Counted from the stretch's first letter, positions 48,589 to 57,891 are shown. The stretch is DNA of 64,000 bases from Geodermatophilus obscurus (GCF_900143215.1 NZ_FRDM01000010.1:91108-155107); one strand, 5' to 3'. Numbers and translations are program-made. The notes: generated by a model from the sequence alone, not told the origin.

Positions 48589-50712
48589 CTACCGGGGGAG
48601 CGCCGACTCGTCGGGGACCGCGCTGTCCGAGGTGGCGCCGGCGGAGGGGGTGGCGCCGGCGGAGGGGGTGGCGCTGGTGGAGGGGGTGGCGCTGGTGGAG
48701 GGGGTGGAGGGGGTGGCGCTGGTGGAGGGGGTGGCGCTGGTGGACGGGGTGGCGCTGGTGGACGGGGTGGCGCTGGTGGACGAGGTGGTGTCGGCGTCGG
48801 AGCGCGACACCTCGGGGCTGGAGCCCGCGGAGGTCGTGTTCTGCTCGATCGGGCTCTCGTCGGCCGACCCGGTGGGCGTGGGCGGAGCCGACGTGGGGGA
48901 GCCGGTTCCCGTCTCGCCCCCCGATGTCGATGCGCGTGCGCTCTCGTCGGCCTGCTGGGCCGCCGCCTCGGGGGAGAAGTCGAGGGCCACCCGGACCGTC
49001 TCCGGATCGGTCGGTCCGTCCTCGTCGCCGCGGCTGCCCTGCGGCCGCTGGACTACCACGGTGGCGTCCTGTGTCCGGTCGACGATGACGAAGTCCTCCA
49101 CGACGGTGGGAGCCGGCCGGACCACGGTCACGGGCCGGCTCTCGAGCTCCGGCCACGTCTGCCCCTCGTAGCGCGCCCGGTCCCGCGGCGCGGGATCGCC
49201 GAGCGGGTTGCCGCAGGAACACCGCACCCGAGGAACGCCGCGATCGTCGACCAGCACCGCGGTTCCGGCTTGCAGGACGGACTGGAATGCACTCGCCCGG
49301 CCGTCGCGGTGCCCGTGGTTGGTGACGGCCGTGTCGGCGCGGAGCACGACCGGGGTGAGCGACCCCAGGAACGACCGGATGTCCTCGCGCTGGATGCCCT
49401 GTGCGCCGGCCCAGGTCATCGCCTTGGCCGGGTGCGCCTCGAGGTGGGTCGCCAACTCGGCGGAGTCGCAGGCTTCGGCGCCCGTGCCGCCGTACAGCCC
49501 CACCGTGTCCCCGGAGACGGGCACGTCCGCCGGCGGGGGCGTTCCACCTCCGGGGCTGCTGCCGCCCGCCACGGAGGGAGGGGCCGTCGGCGACCCGGGT
49601 GCCGCGTTCGCGTCCGGCGGCACGAACGGGTCCTCACCGGTGGAGGTCGCGGGCTCGGCCTCGACCCGCACCGCCTCGACGGACTGCAACATGTTGACGC
49701 CCACCGCGACAGCTCCTGCCGCGAGGACCATGAGGGCGACGAGGAGCACCTGCGACACCAGGCGTCGCGACCGACGACCCGACCCGGGCCTCCGCACCGA
49801 TGCGCCGGTGGTCGCCATGGCGGCGGGAGCCGGCTGGGGCAGGTCCACCGACACCGTCACCGCGGCGGCCGAGGGGGTTCTCCCGGGACCACGCAGGGCT
49901 GCGGCAGCGGCGGCGGCCAGCTCACCGGCGCTCCGGTAGCGCCGGTCGGGGTCCTTGGCCATGCCGCGCGCCACGACCTCATCGAGGTGCGCCGGGACGG
50001 TCGGCACCCGCTCCGACGCCCTCGGTGGCTCCCGGCTCAGGTGGGCGTACATCAACGCGGCGATCTCGTCGGCCTGGAACGGCGGGAATCCCGTGAGGGT
50101 CTCGTACACCAGGCAGGCCAGGGAGTAGACGTCGACTCGGTGGTCGGTGGGGCCGCCGAGGAGCCGCTCGGGTGCGATGTAGTCGATGGTCCCGACCGTC
50201 GTCCCGGTCGTGGTGTGCGGTCCGCTACCGCCCATGGCGGCGGCCACCCCGAAGTCCGCCAGGTAGCAGTGCAGTCCCTGGCCGTCGTCGGCGAGCAGGA
50301 CGTTGGACGGCTTGACGTCCCGGTGCACGAGGCCGGCCCCGTGAGCCGCGTCGAGCGCGGCCGCCACCTGGCCGATGACGGTGACGGCGCGGGCCGGTGT
50401 CATCGGCCCCTGAGCCGCCAGCACCTCCCCGAGGTCCCTCCCGTCGACCAGCCGCATGTCGAGGTAGAGCCGCCCCTCGATCTCGCCGGAGTCGTGGATC
50501 GGGATCACGTGCGCCTCGGTGAGCTGCGCGGTCCGCCGGCACTCCGACAGGAACCGCGCGCGGACCCGCTCGTCAGCGGCGAACTCCGGGCGCAGGCGCT
50601 TGAGAGCGACCATCCGTTGACGCACCGTGTCGTGTGCGCGGTGGACCTCACCCATGCCCCCGCGGCCGAGGAGTTCCTGGAGTTCGTAGGGGCCGAAGAG
50701 CTCCACGACCAT
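48589..50712 (-). CDS. PknF-like Ser/Thr protein kinase with repetitive extracellular tail
   Basis: The 707-residue protein has a Hanks kinase domain (residues 1-265): LLGRGGMGEVHRA (P-loop), VALKRLRP (Lys), HRDVKPSNVLL (catalytic Asp) and DFGVAAAMGG. A membrane helix follows (VLLVALMVLAAGAVAVGVNM near 325), then an outer region of 340 residues. The last 70 residues are hexapeptide repeats of the type STSATP, encoded by an 18-bp tandem repeat. It precedes the FHA-ABC transporter on the same strand by 139 bases in transcription order transporter then kinase; in mycobacteria PknF phosphorylates the FHA domain of Rv1747, so the same pairing is likely. Confidence 0.92.
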   Translation of the reverse strand: MVVELFGPYELQELLGRGGMGEVHRAHDTVRQRMVALKRLRPEFAADERVRARFLSECRRTAQLTEAHVIPIHDSGEIEGRLYLDMRLVDGRDLGEVLAAQGPMTPARAVTVIGQVAAALDAAHGAGLVHRDVKPSNVLLADDGQGLHCYLADFGVAAAMGGSGPHTTTGTTVGTIDYIAPERLLGGPTDHRVDVYSLACLVYETLTGFPPFQADEIAALMYAHLSREPPRASERVPTVPAHLDEVVARGMAKDPDRRYRSAGELAAAAAAALRGPGRTPSAAAVTVSVDLPQPAPAAMATTGASVRRPGSGRRSRRLVSQVLLVALMVLAAGAVAVGVNMLQSVEAVRVEAEPATSTGEDPFVPPDANAAPGSPTAPPSVAGGSSPGGGTPPPADVPVSGDTVGLYGGTGAEACDSAELATHLEAHPAKAMTWAGAQGIQREDIRSFLGSLTPVVLRADTAVTNHGHRDGRASAFQSVLQAGTAVLVDDRGVPRVRCSCGNPLGDPAPRDRARYEGQTWPELESRPVTVVRPAPTVVEDFVIVDRTQDATVVVQRPQGSRGDEDGPTDPETVRVALDFSPEAAAQQADESARASTSGGETGTGSPTSAPPTPTGSADESPIEQNTTSAGSSPEVSRSDADTTSSTSATPSTSATPSTSATPSTSATPSTPSTSATPSTSATPSAGATPSAGATSDSAVPDESALPR
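48629..48789. repeat. 18-bp tandem repeat (about 8-9 copies) inside kinase gene
   Basis: Units near GTGGCGCTGGTGGAGGGG, with GCCGGC, GAGGGG and GACGGG variants, cover about 160 bases. They stay in frame and encode six-residue units (S/T-A-T-P-S). Copy number is likely variable between strains. It is not a CRISPR: units are contiguous and coding. Confidence 0.9.
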
Positions 50713-50851
50713 GATCGCCGTCCAGGGGGTCGGAGGCGCTGGCTGACCCGCTGGTCCGCGGGGGCGGCCAGTCTGGCTCGGCCGTCGAGACCGTGTACAG
50801 GGTCGGCGGACCCGGCCGTCTCGCCCGGGACGGGCCCGCGCTCCCGGTTGC

Positions 50852-53161
50852 TCAGTGCCCGTGTCGGCGCCGACGTGGGTCGTGGCGCCGCAGCACCAGG
50901 CCCACCAGGACGACCAGCAGGAGGACCATGCCGCCCAGGACGAGAGCGTCCGCGAGCCAGGTCACGGCACTGGGCCGCCACAGCGGATCGTCCGTCGACG
51001 GCTGGGTCACCCGCAGGTCCATCGTGACCGCGCCCATGGCATAGGCCCACCGCGAGGGGACGGCCCAGGAGAGCTGCTCGAGCCCCGTCCGTCCGGCGAG
51101 GCCGAACAACCCGCCGGACAGGATGAACTGCACCATGACCACCACCACGAGCAGGGGCATGCCACGGTCCGCATTGCTGATCAGCGCGGAGATGAGGAGT
51201 CCCACGACCATGGACGCGACGGTGACTGCCACGACCGCGAGCGCCACCTCCAGCCGGCCCCAGGGGAGCAGTACCGCGCCGTCCGGACCGGGCCTGCCCA
51301 CCATCGCGAGCGCCGCGAACGCCGCAGCCTGGACGGTCGTCAGCGCCGCGAGCACGGTCACCTTGGCCGCCACGTACGCCACACGCGACAGCCCGATCGC
51401 ACGCTCGCGGTGGTAGATGGTGCGCTCCTTGACCAGCTCCCGGACCGAGCTGGCCGTGCCCATCAGGGCGCCCCCCAGGATCAGCACGAGCAGGAGTTGA
51501 CGGGCCTGCACCGGATTGGCCCCCGCGACGGAGAGCCCTCGGGGGGCGGTCATGGTGTGGGCCAGGCCGCTCAGCAACACCGGCAGGAGGCCGAGGAACG
51601 CCAGATACGTACGGTCGGCCAGCAGGACGTCGAGCGTGCGTCGGGACAGCACGCGGTACTGGACGAGCGCCGAGCCCCTCCGCGGGGGAACGGTCTCGGT
51701 GGGGCGCCGGTCCGATGGCCGGCGGGACAGCCGGTGGTCGAGGCCCGAGCGCCGCAGCCGGTCGTGCCAGTCGACCGATGTCTGACGCTCCAGCAGCAGG
51801 AACACCTCGGCGAAGTCCGTGACCCCGAAGTACTCCAACACCCCGTCCGGTGGACCGTCGTAGGCCATCCGACCGCCGGGCGCGAGGACGACGAGGTGGT
51901 CGCAGGCCTCCAGGTTGAGGACGCTGTGGGTGACGACGACCACGGTCCGCCCCGTGTCCGCCAGCCCCCGCAACGTCTGCATCACCTGCTTGTCCAGCCC
52001 CGGGTCGAGTCCCGACGTGGGCTCGTCGAGGAACAGCAGGGAGGGCCGGGTGAGGAGCTCCAGCGCCACACTGGTCCGCTTGCGCTGACCGCCGGAGAGC
52101 TTCTCGATCCGCTGGTGCGCCCGCTCGGTGAGTCCGAGTTCCTCCAGCACCTCCTCGATGCGCCTGGTGCGGTCCTCCCGGGTCACGTCCGGGGGGAACC
52201 GCAGGCGGGCAGCGTGGGACAGTGCGCGCAGCACGGTCAACTGCGGGTGCAGGATGTCGTCCTGCGGGACCAGTCCGATCCGGTGCCGCACCTCGTCGTA
52301 GTCCGCGTACAGGTCCCGTCCGCCGTACCGCACCACGCCCGCATCCGCCGGTCGGGTCCCGGTCAGGGCGCCGAGCAGGGTCGACTTGCCCGAGCCACTC
52401 GGCCCGAGGATCGCCAGCAGGCTGCGCCCGGCGACCCGCAGGGCGAGGCCGTCGAGCAGGCGGCGTCCGTCGCGGGTCACGACCAGGTCCGCCGCCTCGA
52501 TGTCGACGTCCTCGTCGTCCTGGTACGCCACCAACCGGTTCCCGGACAGGTGGAGGAGCGCGTGCCCGATGCCGATCAGGTCGCCTTCGACCACCTCGGC
52601 CACCTCGGTCCCGGTGACCCGCTGCCCGTTCAGGTACGTGCCGTTGGCGCTGCCCGCGTCGCGGATGCGCCATCTGCCACCGATGCACTCGAGGACGGCG
52701 TGGTGCCGGGAGACGAGGAGATCGTCGATGACGACGTCGTTCTCCGGGAGCCGCCCGACGGTGATCCGGGAGCCGGCGATGTCGTGCACCCCCGTCCTCG
52801 GGGCGTGGGTGGGCGCCGAGGACCCTGGCACCGCACCACCCCGGACCGGGGCCAGGGTGAGCACGACCCCGTCGTCCGGGTGGCCCAGCGCGACGGCGGT
52901 CGGGGTGGTGATCAACACCTGTGGCATCCGGCGGCCGTCGAGGAAGACCCCGTTGCGGCTGTGGTCGACGAGGAGCCATCCCTCGGCCGTGGCGTCGACC
53001 GTGGCGTGGTGCTGGGACACCTGGGCGTCGTCGACGGGGATCGACGACGAGTCGTCGCGACCGATCGTGAGCGACGTGCCCACGGGAACGACCCAGCGCT
53101 GTCCCCCCAGTCGGACCTCCAGGGGCATCGACCAGTCGCGGACGACCGTCTCCCGGTCCAT
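50852..53161 (-). CDS. FHA-ABC transporter (Rv1747-like)
   Basis: The 769-residue protein has two FHA domains: residues about 15-100 (SLTIGRDDSSSIPVDDAQVS, HHATV) and about 125-205 (RITVGRLPENDVVIDDLLVS, RHH). Then comes an ABC ATPase with Walker A GPSGSGKST (253-261), signature LSGGQ (355-359) and Walker B LLFLDE. From about residue 520 there are six membrane helices with an ABC-2/ABCG-type permease. That fusion is the Rv1747 architecture. It likely exports a cell-envelope component and is switched by phosphothreonine binding. The ATG at 53159-53161 begins MDRETVVRDW. The kinase gene follows. Confidence 0.93.
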   Translation of the reverse strand: MDRETVVRDWSMPLEVRLGGQRWVVPVGTSLTIGRDDSSSIPVDDAQVSQHHATVDATAEGWLLVDHSRNGVFLDGRRMPQVLITTPTAVALGHPDDGVVLTLAPVRGGAVPGSSAPTHAPRTGVHDIAGSRITVGRLPENDVVIDDLLVSRHHAVLECIGGRWRIRDAGSANGTYLNGQRVTGTEVAEVVEGDLIGIGHALLHLSGNRLVAYQDDEDVDIEAADLVVTRDGRRLLDGLALRVAGRSLLAILGPSGSGKSTLLGALTGTRPADAGVVRYGGRDLYADYDEVRHRIGLVPQDDILHPQLTVLRALSHAARLRFPPDVTREDRTRRIEEVLEELGLTERAHQRIEKLSGGQRKRTSVALELLTRPSLLFLDEPTSGLDPGLDKQVMQTLRGLADTGRTVVVVTHSVLNLEACDHLVVLAPGGRMAYDGPPDGVLEYFGVTDFAEVFLLLERQTSVDWHDRLRRSGLDHRLSRRPSDRRPTETVPPRRGSALVQYRVLSRRTLDVLLADRTYLAFLGLLPVLLSGLAHTMTAPRGLSVAGANPVQARQLLLVLILGGALMGTASSVRELVKERTIYHRERAIGLSRVAYVAAKVTVLAALTTVQAAAFAALAMVGRPGPDGAVLLPWGRLEVALAVVAVTVASMVVGLLISALISNADRGMPLLVVVVMVQFILSGGLFGLAGRTGLEQLSWAVPSRWAYAMGAVTMDLRVTQPSTDDPLWRPSAVTWLADALVLGGMVLLLVVLVGLVLRRHDPRRRRHGH

Positions 53162-53412
53162 CTCGACTCCCGTGCTGGGGCCACGCAGTGGCTGTGTGTG
53201 GTCGCACTGTCCCGAGCGGACCGATGAGACTCCCCGGCCGACCGGGAGCGCAAGGTCGTCGGCCTCGCCACGGACCCGAGATGCCCTCGACGTTGTCGCC
53301 CGCGGGTGCCTGGCGGGGGAGCGACCCGCCGATCGGCTCCGTTGATCGCTCCGCCACCGATCCCTGATCACGTCCGCTACCGTGCCCCGGGTCGTCGTCG
53401 GGGAGGTCGCAG

Positions 53413-54450
53413 GTGCCGTTCCTGGTCGCGCGCCTGGCGCGTCTGCTGCGCGTGCGGCTGCCCGGGTGGCGGCTGGCGCTGGCCGTCGCGGTCTTCGTCT
53501 TCCTGACCAGCTGGGCGGCCATGGCGGTCGTCGAGCCGGCCGGCACCGGCATCGCCGCGCCGGGCACCTACTGGTGGTACTTCGTCGTCACCGCGGCCAC
53601 CGTCGGCTACGGCGACGTCTACCCGGCCTCGGCCGGCGGCCGCGTCGTCGGCGTCTACGTCATCGTCGGCGGCATCGTCACGCTCACCCTGCTCTTCACG
53701 CAGCTGGCCGCCGCGCTGCAGTCGGTGAGGGGCAAGAGACTGAGGGGGCTGGTCGAGCTGGACCTCGCCGACCACGTCGTCCTGCTCGGCTACACGCCGG
53801 GGCGGACGGCGCGCATCGTCGCCGAGCTGTGCGCCGAGGACCGCGGGCAGGTGGTGCTCTGCACCTGGGACGACGACGTCTCCGAGGACCCGATGCCCGA
53901 GCGGCTGGACGTGCAGTTCATCCGCGGCGACCTCACCTCGCCCGACGTCATGGCCCGCGCGAGCGTGGCCCGCGCCCGGACGGCGGTGATCGACGTCCGC
54001 GACGACAACGAGGCCCTGGCCGTCGCCCTCGCCGTCACCCACGCCAACCCGCGCATCCACCTGGTCGCCGCACTCCGCGACCTCGGCCGGCTGGACACGC
54101 TGCGCTACGTGCACCCCGACGTCCAGGGGGTGCAGTGGCACATGCCGTTCCTGTTGACCGAGGAGGCCAACGACCCCGGCATCGCCCAGGTCTACAGCGA
54201 CCTGATGACCAGCGGCGGGCACGGCAACACCTACTCCACCCGCGTCCCTGAGGGCTTTCCGCACCGCACCTTCGGCGACTGCCAGACCTGGTTCGGGCGC
54301 ACCTTCGGCGCCACGGTGCTGGCCCTGCGCACCGACGGCGGTCCGCTGGTCGTCAGCCCCGGCTGGGACACCCCGGTGCTCGAGGGCGCGACGCTCTACT
54401 ACGTCGCCGGGCAGCGCATCGACACGGCCGCGCTGCGCGGCCGTCGCTAG
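53413..54450 (+). CDS. Potassium channel with TrkA-N (RCK) domain
   Basis: The 345-residue protein has an N-terminal membrane helix (LALAVAVFVFLTSWAAMAVV), a pore loop with the selectivity filter TVGYGD (residues 63-68), a second helix (VVGVYVIVGGIVTLTLLFTQ), then a TrkA-N/RCK domain (VVLLGYTPGRTARIVAEL). It is a two-TM K+ channel gated by nucleotide or ion binding. A C-terminal extension (TFGDCQTWFGRTFGATVLAL) resembles a TrkA-C-like domain. GTG at 53413 follows GGGGAGG. It is divergent from the FHA-ABC gene across 251 bases with no recognisable operator. Confidence 0.92.
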   Translation: MPFLVARLARLLRVRLPGWRLALAVAVFVFLTSWAAMAVVEPAGTGIAAPGTYWWYFVVTAATVGYGDVYPASAGGRVVGVYVIVGGIVTLTLLFTQLAAALQSVRGKRLRGLVELDLADHVVLLGYTPGRTARIVAELCAEDRGQVVLCTWDDDVSEDPMPERLDVQFIRGDLTSPDVMARASVARARTAVIDVRDDNEALAVALAVTHANPRIHLVAALRDLGRLDTLRYVHPDVQGVQWHMPFLLTEEANDPGIAQVYSDLMTSGGHGNTYSTRVPEGFPHRTFGDCQTWFGRTFGATVLALRTDGGPLVVSPGWDTPVLEGATLYYVAGQRIDTAALRGRR

Positions 54451-54453
54451 TGC

Positions 54454-54960
54454 TCAGCGCCCCAGCAGGCCGCGCACGTAGGCGGCCTGGCCCAGGTGCT
54501 GGAAGTCGTCGGACAGCACGCTGACCAGCCGGACGCCGAGGGTGACCGGCGGGTCCCAGTTCGTGTCGACGACCCGGTTCAGGTCCTCGTCGGAGAGACC
54601 GCGCAGGAACGCAGCCGACCGCGCGTGCACGGCGCGGGAGTAGCCCAGCAGCAGGTCGGCCGTGGGCACCCGGACGGCGTCGACCTCGTCGGCGCTCATC
54701 CCGTAGCCGGTGGCCGCGTCGTCCACGGGGAGGCCGAAGCGGCCGGCCCACCCCTCGGCGGTCCACACCTGCTCGGTGCCGGCGACGTCGGCGACGTGGT
54801 CGTCCTGCACCCGCAGCAGGTGCCAGACCAGCCAGCCGACCGGGTTGGCACCGGGCTGCACCCGGCGGTTCAGGTCGTCGGGCTCCAGCCCTTCGACGGT
54901 GCGGGTGAACGTCTCCTCGATCTGCTCGTAGGCGTAGCTGAGGACGTCGCGGCTGCGCAT
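54454..54960 (-). CDS. DinB-like mycothiol-dependent transferase (DUF664)
   Basis: The 168-residue protein has a DinB four-helix bundle with metal-binding residues in GWLVWHLLRVQDDHVAD (two His) and DDFQHLGQAAYVRG near the C-terminus. This is the DUF664/MST group that transfers mycothiol or uses it as cofactor in actinobacteria. The ATG at 54958-54960 begins MRSRDVLSYAYEQ. Its stop nearly abuts the convergent potassium channel (3 bases). Substrate unknown; detoxification is the usual inference. Confidence 0.85.
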   Translation of the reverse strand: MRSRDVLSYAYEQIEETFTRTVEGLEPDDLNRRVQPGANPVGWLVWHLLRVQDDHVADVAGTEQVWTAEGWAGRFGLPVDDAATGYGMSADEVDAVRVPTADLLLGYSRAVHARSAAFLRGLSDEDLNRVVDTNWDPPVTLGVRLVSVLSDDFQHLGQAAYVRGLLGR

Positions 54961-54988
54961 CGTGCAGCGCTACCCGCGGGCCGGCCGG

Positions 54989-55114
54989 TCACTCACCCGA
55001 GGGCTCCTCCTCCGACGGCTCGCTCTGCACCTCCAGGTCGGCGGCCTGCTCGGGGGTCTCCATCTCCAGGGCGATGTCGCGGGGCTGCGGGGTCTCGGCG
55101 GATGGCGTCGTCAT
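54989..55114 (-). CDS. Small acidic protein
   Basis: The 41-residue product (MTTPSAETPQPRDIAL, then EMETPEQAADLEVQSEPSEE) is acidic and proline-rich. It starts at ATG 55112-55114, 34 bases downstream of the second kinase gene's 3' end and 28 bases upstream of the DinB start. It resembles small acidic peptides (PLEADEADAAEQ-like) that are widespread in actinobacteria and of unknown function. Its short length makes this tentative. Confidence 0.45.
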   Translation of the reverse strand: MTTPSAETPQPRDIALEMETPEQAADLEVQSEPSEEEPSGE

Positions 55115-55148
55115 GGGTGGAGCATGCTGCAGGACGCGGCGGTCCGCG

Positions 55149-56384
55149 TCACCAGCCGAGCAGAGCCCCGGCGAGGACGACCAGGCCGGCCGCCACGGCG
55201 AGCAGCGCGAGCACCACCACCAGCACCGGGACGACCACCCAGCGACGGCGGAACCGGCGCTGCCGCGGCCGGTTGCCGGGCCGTTCCGCCGGCCGACGTC
55301 CCTCCGGGGGCGCGGACGGCGCCTCCGGCGGTGCGGCCTCCCGCCGCCGGACCTCCCGGCGCTCCCGCCGGCGCTCGGCCAGGTGGCGGGCCTGGTCCCG
55401 GGCATCCCGGGCCACGGCACCGATCACCGTCGCCGACGCGGCCGCCAGGGCGCGCAGGTCCGCGGCGTCGATGCGCTCCACCTGCTCGTGCTCGGGCGTC
55501 GGCCGCTCCGCCTCCGGCGGCGACGGCTCCGGTGACCAGGGTGTGGCGCCCTGCGTCGCGTCGAGGGCCGCGTGCAGCGCCCGGCGTGCCTGCTCGGCGC
55601 TCATCCGCTGTGCCGGGTCCTTGGTGAGCAGGCCGCGCAGCACCGGCTCGAGCGGACCGGCGTGGACGGGCGGCGGCGGCTCCTCGGTCACGACCGCCAT
55701 GAGCGTGGCCATGGGCTCACCGCGGGCGAACGCCTGGCGGCCCTCGACCGCGGTGTAGAGCGTCGCGCCGAGCGACCACAGATCCACGGCCGGCCCCGGC
55801 TGCTCACCGTGGGCCCGTTCGGGTGCCATGTAGGACGGCGAGCCGATGATCGCGCCGGTCGTGGTGATCGCCGGGTCGCCGGTGGCGGTCGCGATGCCGA
55901 AGTCGGTGAGACAGGCCCGCCCGTCGGGGGCGACCAGCACGTTGCCGGGCTTCACGTCGCGGTGCACGATCCCGGCCTCGTGCGCGGCGGTCAGCCCGGC
56001 GAGCACGTCGAGCCCGATGCGGGCGACCGCCGGCCAGGGCAGCGGCCCCTGCCCGTCGAGCACCTCCTGCAGGCTGCACGACTCCACGTGCTCCATGACC
56101 AACCAGGGACGGCCGTCCTCCTCGACCACGTCGTAGACCGAGGTGACCGACGGGTGGTCCAGCCGGGCGGCGGTGCGGGCCTCGCGCATCGTGCGCTCGC
56201 GCAGCACCCGGCGCTCCTCGTCGGACAGGTGCAGCGCGAAGGTGACCTCCTTGACCGCCACCGGCCGGTCCAGCCGCAGGTCGGTGGCCCGCCAGACCAC
56301 GCCCATGCCGCCACGGCCGAGGACCTCGCTGAGCGCATAGCGCCCGGCGAGCAGACGTTCGGCGGACGCCGGCTCCGCGGTCAT
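55149..56384 (-). CDS. Membrane Ser/Thr protein kinase
   Basis: The 411-residue protein has a complete Hanks domain (residues about 12-265): VLGRGGMGVVWRAT, VAVKEVTF, HRDVKPGNVLV and TDFGIATATG. An Arg/Pro-rich juxtamembrane linker follows (RRERREVRRREAAPPEAP), and the protein ends in one membrane helix (VVVPVLVVVLALLAVAAGLVV) with no sizeable outer domain. It lacks PASTA repeats. The ATG at 56382-56384 begins MTAEPASAERLL. It is divergent from the USP gene (155 bases). It is a second kinase near the PknF-like gene; its targets are unknown. Confidence 0.92.
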   Translation of the reverse strand: MTAEPASAERLLAGRYALSEVLGRGGMGVVWRATDLRLDRPVAVKEVTFALHLSDEERRVLRERTMREARTAARLDHPSVTSVYDVVEEDGRPWLVMEHVESCSLQEVLDGQGPLPWPAVARIGLDVLAGLTAAHEAGIVHRDVKPGNVLVAPDGRACLTDFGIATATGDPAITTTGAIIGSPSYMAPERAHGEQPGPAVDLWSLGATLYTAVEGRQAFARGEPMATLMAVVTEEPPPPVHAGPLEPVLRGLLTKDPAQRMSAEQARRALHAALDATQGATPWSPEPSPPEAERPTPEHEQVERIDAADLRALAAASATVIGAVARDARDQARHLAERRRERREVRRREAAPPEAPSAPPEGRRPAERPGNRPRQRRFRRRWVVVPVLVVVLALLAVAAGLVVLAGALLGW

Positions 56385-56539
56385 GGGCGGACGGTACGCC
56401 GAGGCGGGCGGTCCCCGCGCCCCCGAGCGCGCGCCGGGACCGAGGGCCCTGTCGTCCTCTGGGGGGAACGTGCATGCTGGATGGTGCCGGTCGTCCGCGG
56501 GCACCGGGGCTCCGGCGGCCGGCCTGCGAGGAGGCCGTC

Positions 56540-57118
56540 ATGACCGAGCAGGCGGAACGGGTCGAGGGACCCCAGGCGCGGGGGCGCCGCGTGGTCGTGG
56601 GTGTGGACGGCTCGGCGGGCGCACGGGCCGCGGTGCGGTTCGCCGTCGAGGACGCCGCCCGCCGGGGTGTGCCCGTCGAGGCGGTCATCGCCCACCGGCC
56701 ACCCGAGGCGTGGATGGACTTCGACGCGATCGGTGACTTCGAGTACGACAAGGCGACGGCCGCGGCGGTGGAGCGGGCCGAGACGTTCATCGCCGAGGTG
56801 CTCCGCGACGTCCCGGAGCCGCACCCGGAGATCCACGTGACGGCCGTCCTCGGCTCGGCGGCGGACGCGCTCATCCGGGAGTCGGCCGGTGCGGACCTGC
56901 TGGTGGTCGGCAGCCGGGGCCACGGCGGGTTCTCCAGCATGCTACTCGGCTCGACGAGCATGCAGTGCGCGCTGCACGCGCCGTGCCCGGTCACCGTCGT
57001 CCACTCGCCCGAGTCGCACCGTGAGCGGCTGCACCTGCGGCGTCGCCACGACGGGGAGCAGGTGCGTGCCCGGCGGCGCCGCTTCCGGGGGGCCACCGCC
57101 GACTTCACCGGCCCCTGA
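56540..57118 (+). CDS. Universal stress protein (UspA family)
   Basis: The 192-residue protein has one USP domain: VVVGVDGSAGARAAVRFAVE at the start and VVGSRGHGGFSSMLLGSTSM near residue 128, which contains the ATP-binding G-x2-G-x9-G-(S/T) pattern. The C-terminal 30 residues are a basic extension (RERLHLRRRHDG). It probably binds ATP and acts in stress or dormancy. ATG at 56540 follows GAGGAGG. It ends at a terminator-like inverted repeat. Confidence 0.9.
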   Translation: MTEQAERVEGPQARGRRVVVGVDGSAGARAAVRFAVEDAARRGVPVEAVIAHRPPEAWMDFDAIGDFEYDKATAAAVERAETFIAEVLRDVPEPHPEIHVTAVLGSAADALIRESAGADLLVVGSRGHGGFSSMLLGSTSMQCALHAPCPVTVVHSPESHRERLHLRRRHDGEQVRARRRRFRGATADFTGP

Positions 57119-57121
57119 CGG

Positions 57122-57172
57122 CCCCCTTGCAGGGTCCCGCCGCGAGCTCGCGAGTGGCGGGGGGCAAGGGGG
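57122..57172. terminator. Bidirectional hairpin terminator with GGGGTCCTTT tail
   Basis: CCCCCTTGC (57122-57130) pairs perfectly with GCAAGGGGG (57164-57172). Inside are CCCGCC/GGCGGG and the palindrome GCGAGCTCGC. GTCCTTTCTCAG follows, the last bases being the DUF2505 stop. It lies between convergent USP and DUF2505 genes. Confidence 0.65.
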
Positions 57173-57179
57173 TCCTTTC

Positions 57180-57680
57180 TCAGTCCGGGGTGCCGAGCCA
57201 GCGGCGCAGCACGTCGTCCTCGCGGCGCAGCACGACCATCGCCAGCTCGCGGACGGCGGCCTCGGCCTGCCGCCCGACGACCGGCGCGTCGACCTCCGCC
57301 TCGCCGGTGACCGTGGAGCGGGTGCCGTCGGCGGTCGGGCGGAGCCGCCGCTCGCCGCGCACCGCCGCCGTCCGGCCGAGGATGCGCCCCTCCACCAGCA
57401 GGACCCCGCGGTGCCCGCCGTCGCCGTCCGCCGTCCAGTTGCGCCGGTCGGCGACGGCGACCTCGCGGCCGACGAAGCGGGTGAAGACCGCCGGGATGCC
57501 CAGCGTGGGGACGACGAGCCGCACCGTCGTACGCGGGTTGCCGCCGTCGGGGATGCTCTCCACCGACTCGAGCCGCGCACCGAGGGCCCGGGCGTAGTCG
57601 CGGAGGAAGGCCTCGTCGGTGAGGACGGCGAGGACGTCGTCCGGACCGGCCGGGAACGTGGCGGTGTGGTCGATGGGCAC
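57180..57680 (-). CDS. DUF2505 (SRPBCC-fold) protein
   Basis: The 166-residue protein has the START/SRPBCC-like beginning (MPIDHTATFPAGPDDVLAVL, EAFLRDYARALG) and beta-rich middle (PRTTVRLVVPTLGIPAVFTR), with ATVTGEAEVDAPVVGRQAE-like RSTVTGEAEVDAPVVGRQAE near residue 125. This matches DUF2505, proteins with a lipid- or ligand-binding cavity and unknown role. The ATG at 57678-57680 is used. It ends at the terminator shared with the USP gene. Confidence 0.8.
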   Translation of the reverse strand: MPIDHTATFPAGPDDVLAVLTDEAFLRDYARALGARLESVESIPDGGNPRTTVRLVVPTLGIPAVFTRFVGREVAVADRRNWTADGDGGHRGVLLVEGRILGRTAAVRGERRLRPTADGTRSTVTGEAEVDAPVVGRQAEAAVRELAMVVLRREDDVLRRWLGTPD

Positions 57681-57891
57681 GTGCCATCCTGCGACGGAGA
57701 GCCCGCAGGCGCTCGTCGAGCGCCGGTCCGGCCCGGCGCTCCGGGCTTGGCGGGCCGGCCGTTCGGCTGGGTGAGGACCAGGCTCGCGGTCAGCCGGGGG
57801 TGCCGTCGGCGAAGCTGACCGCGCCGCGCAGCGCCCGGCCGCGGGTGATCGTGCGGTCCGGGGCGGCGGGCCCGGCCGTGCTGCCGACCGG

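Noticed and set aside
48629..48789. Possible CRISPR array
   Set aside because: Units are contiguous, 18 bp and in coding frame; there are no spacers.
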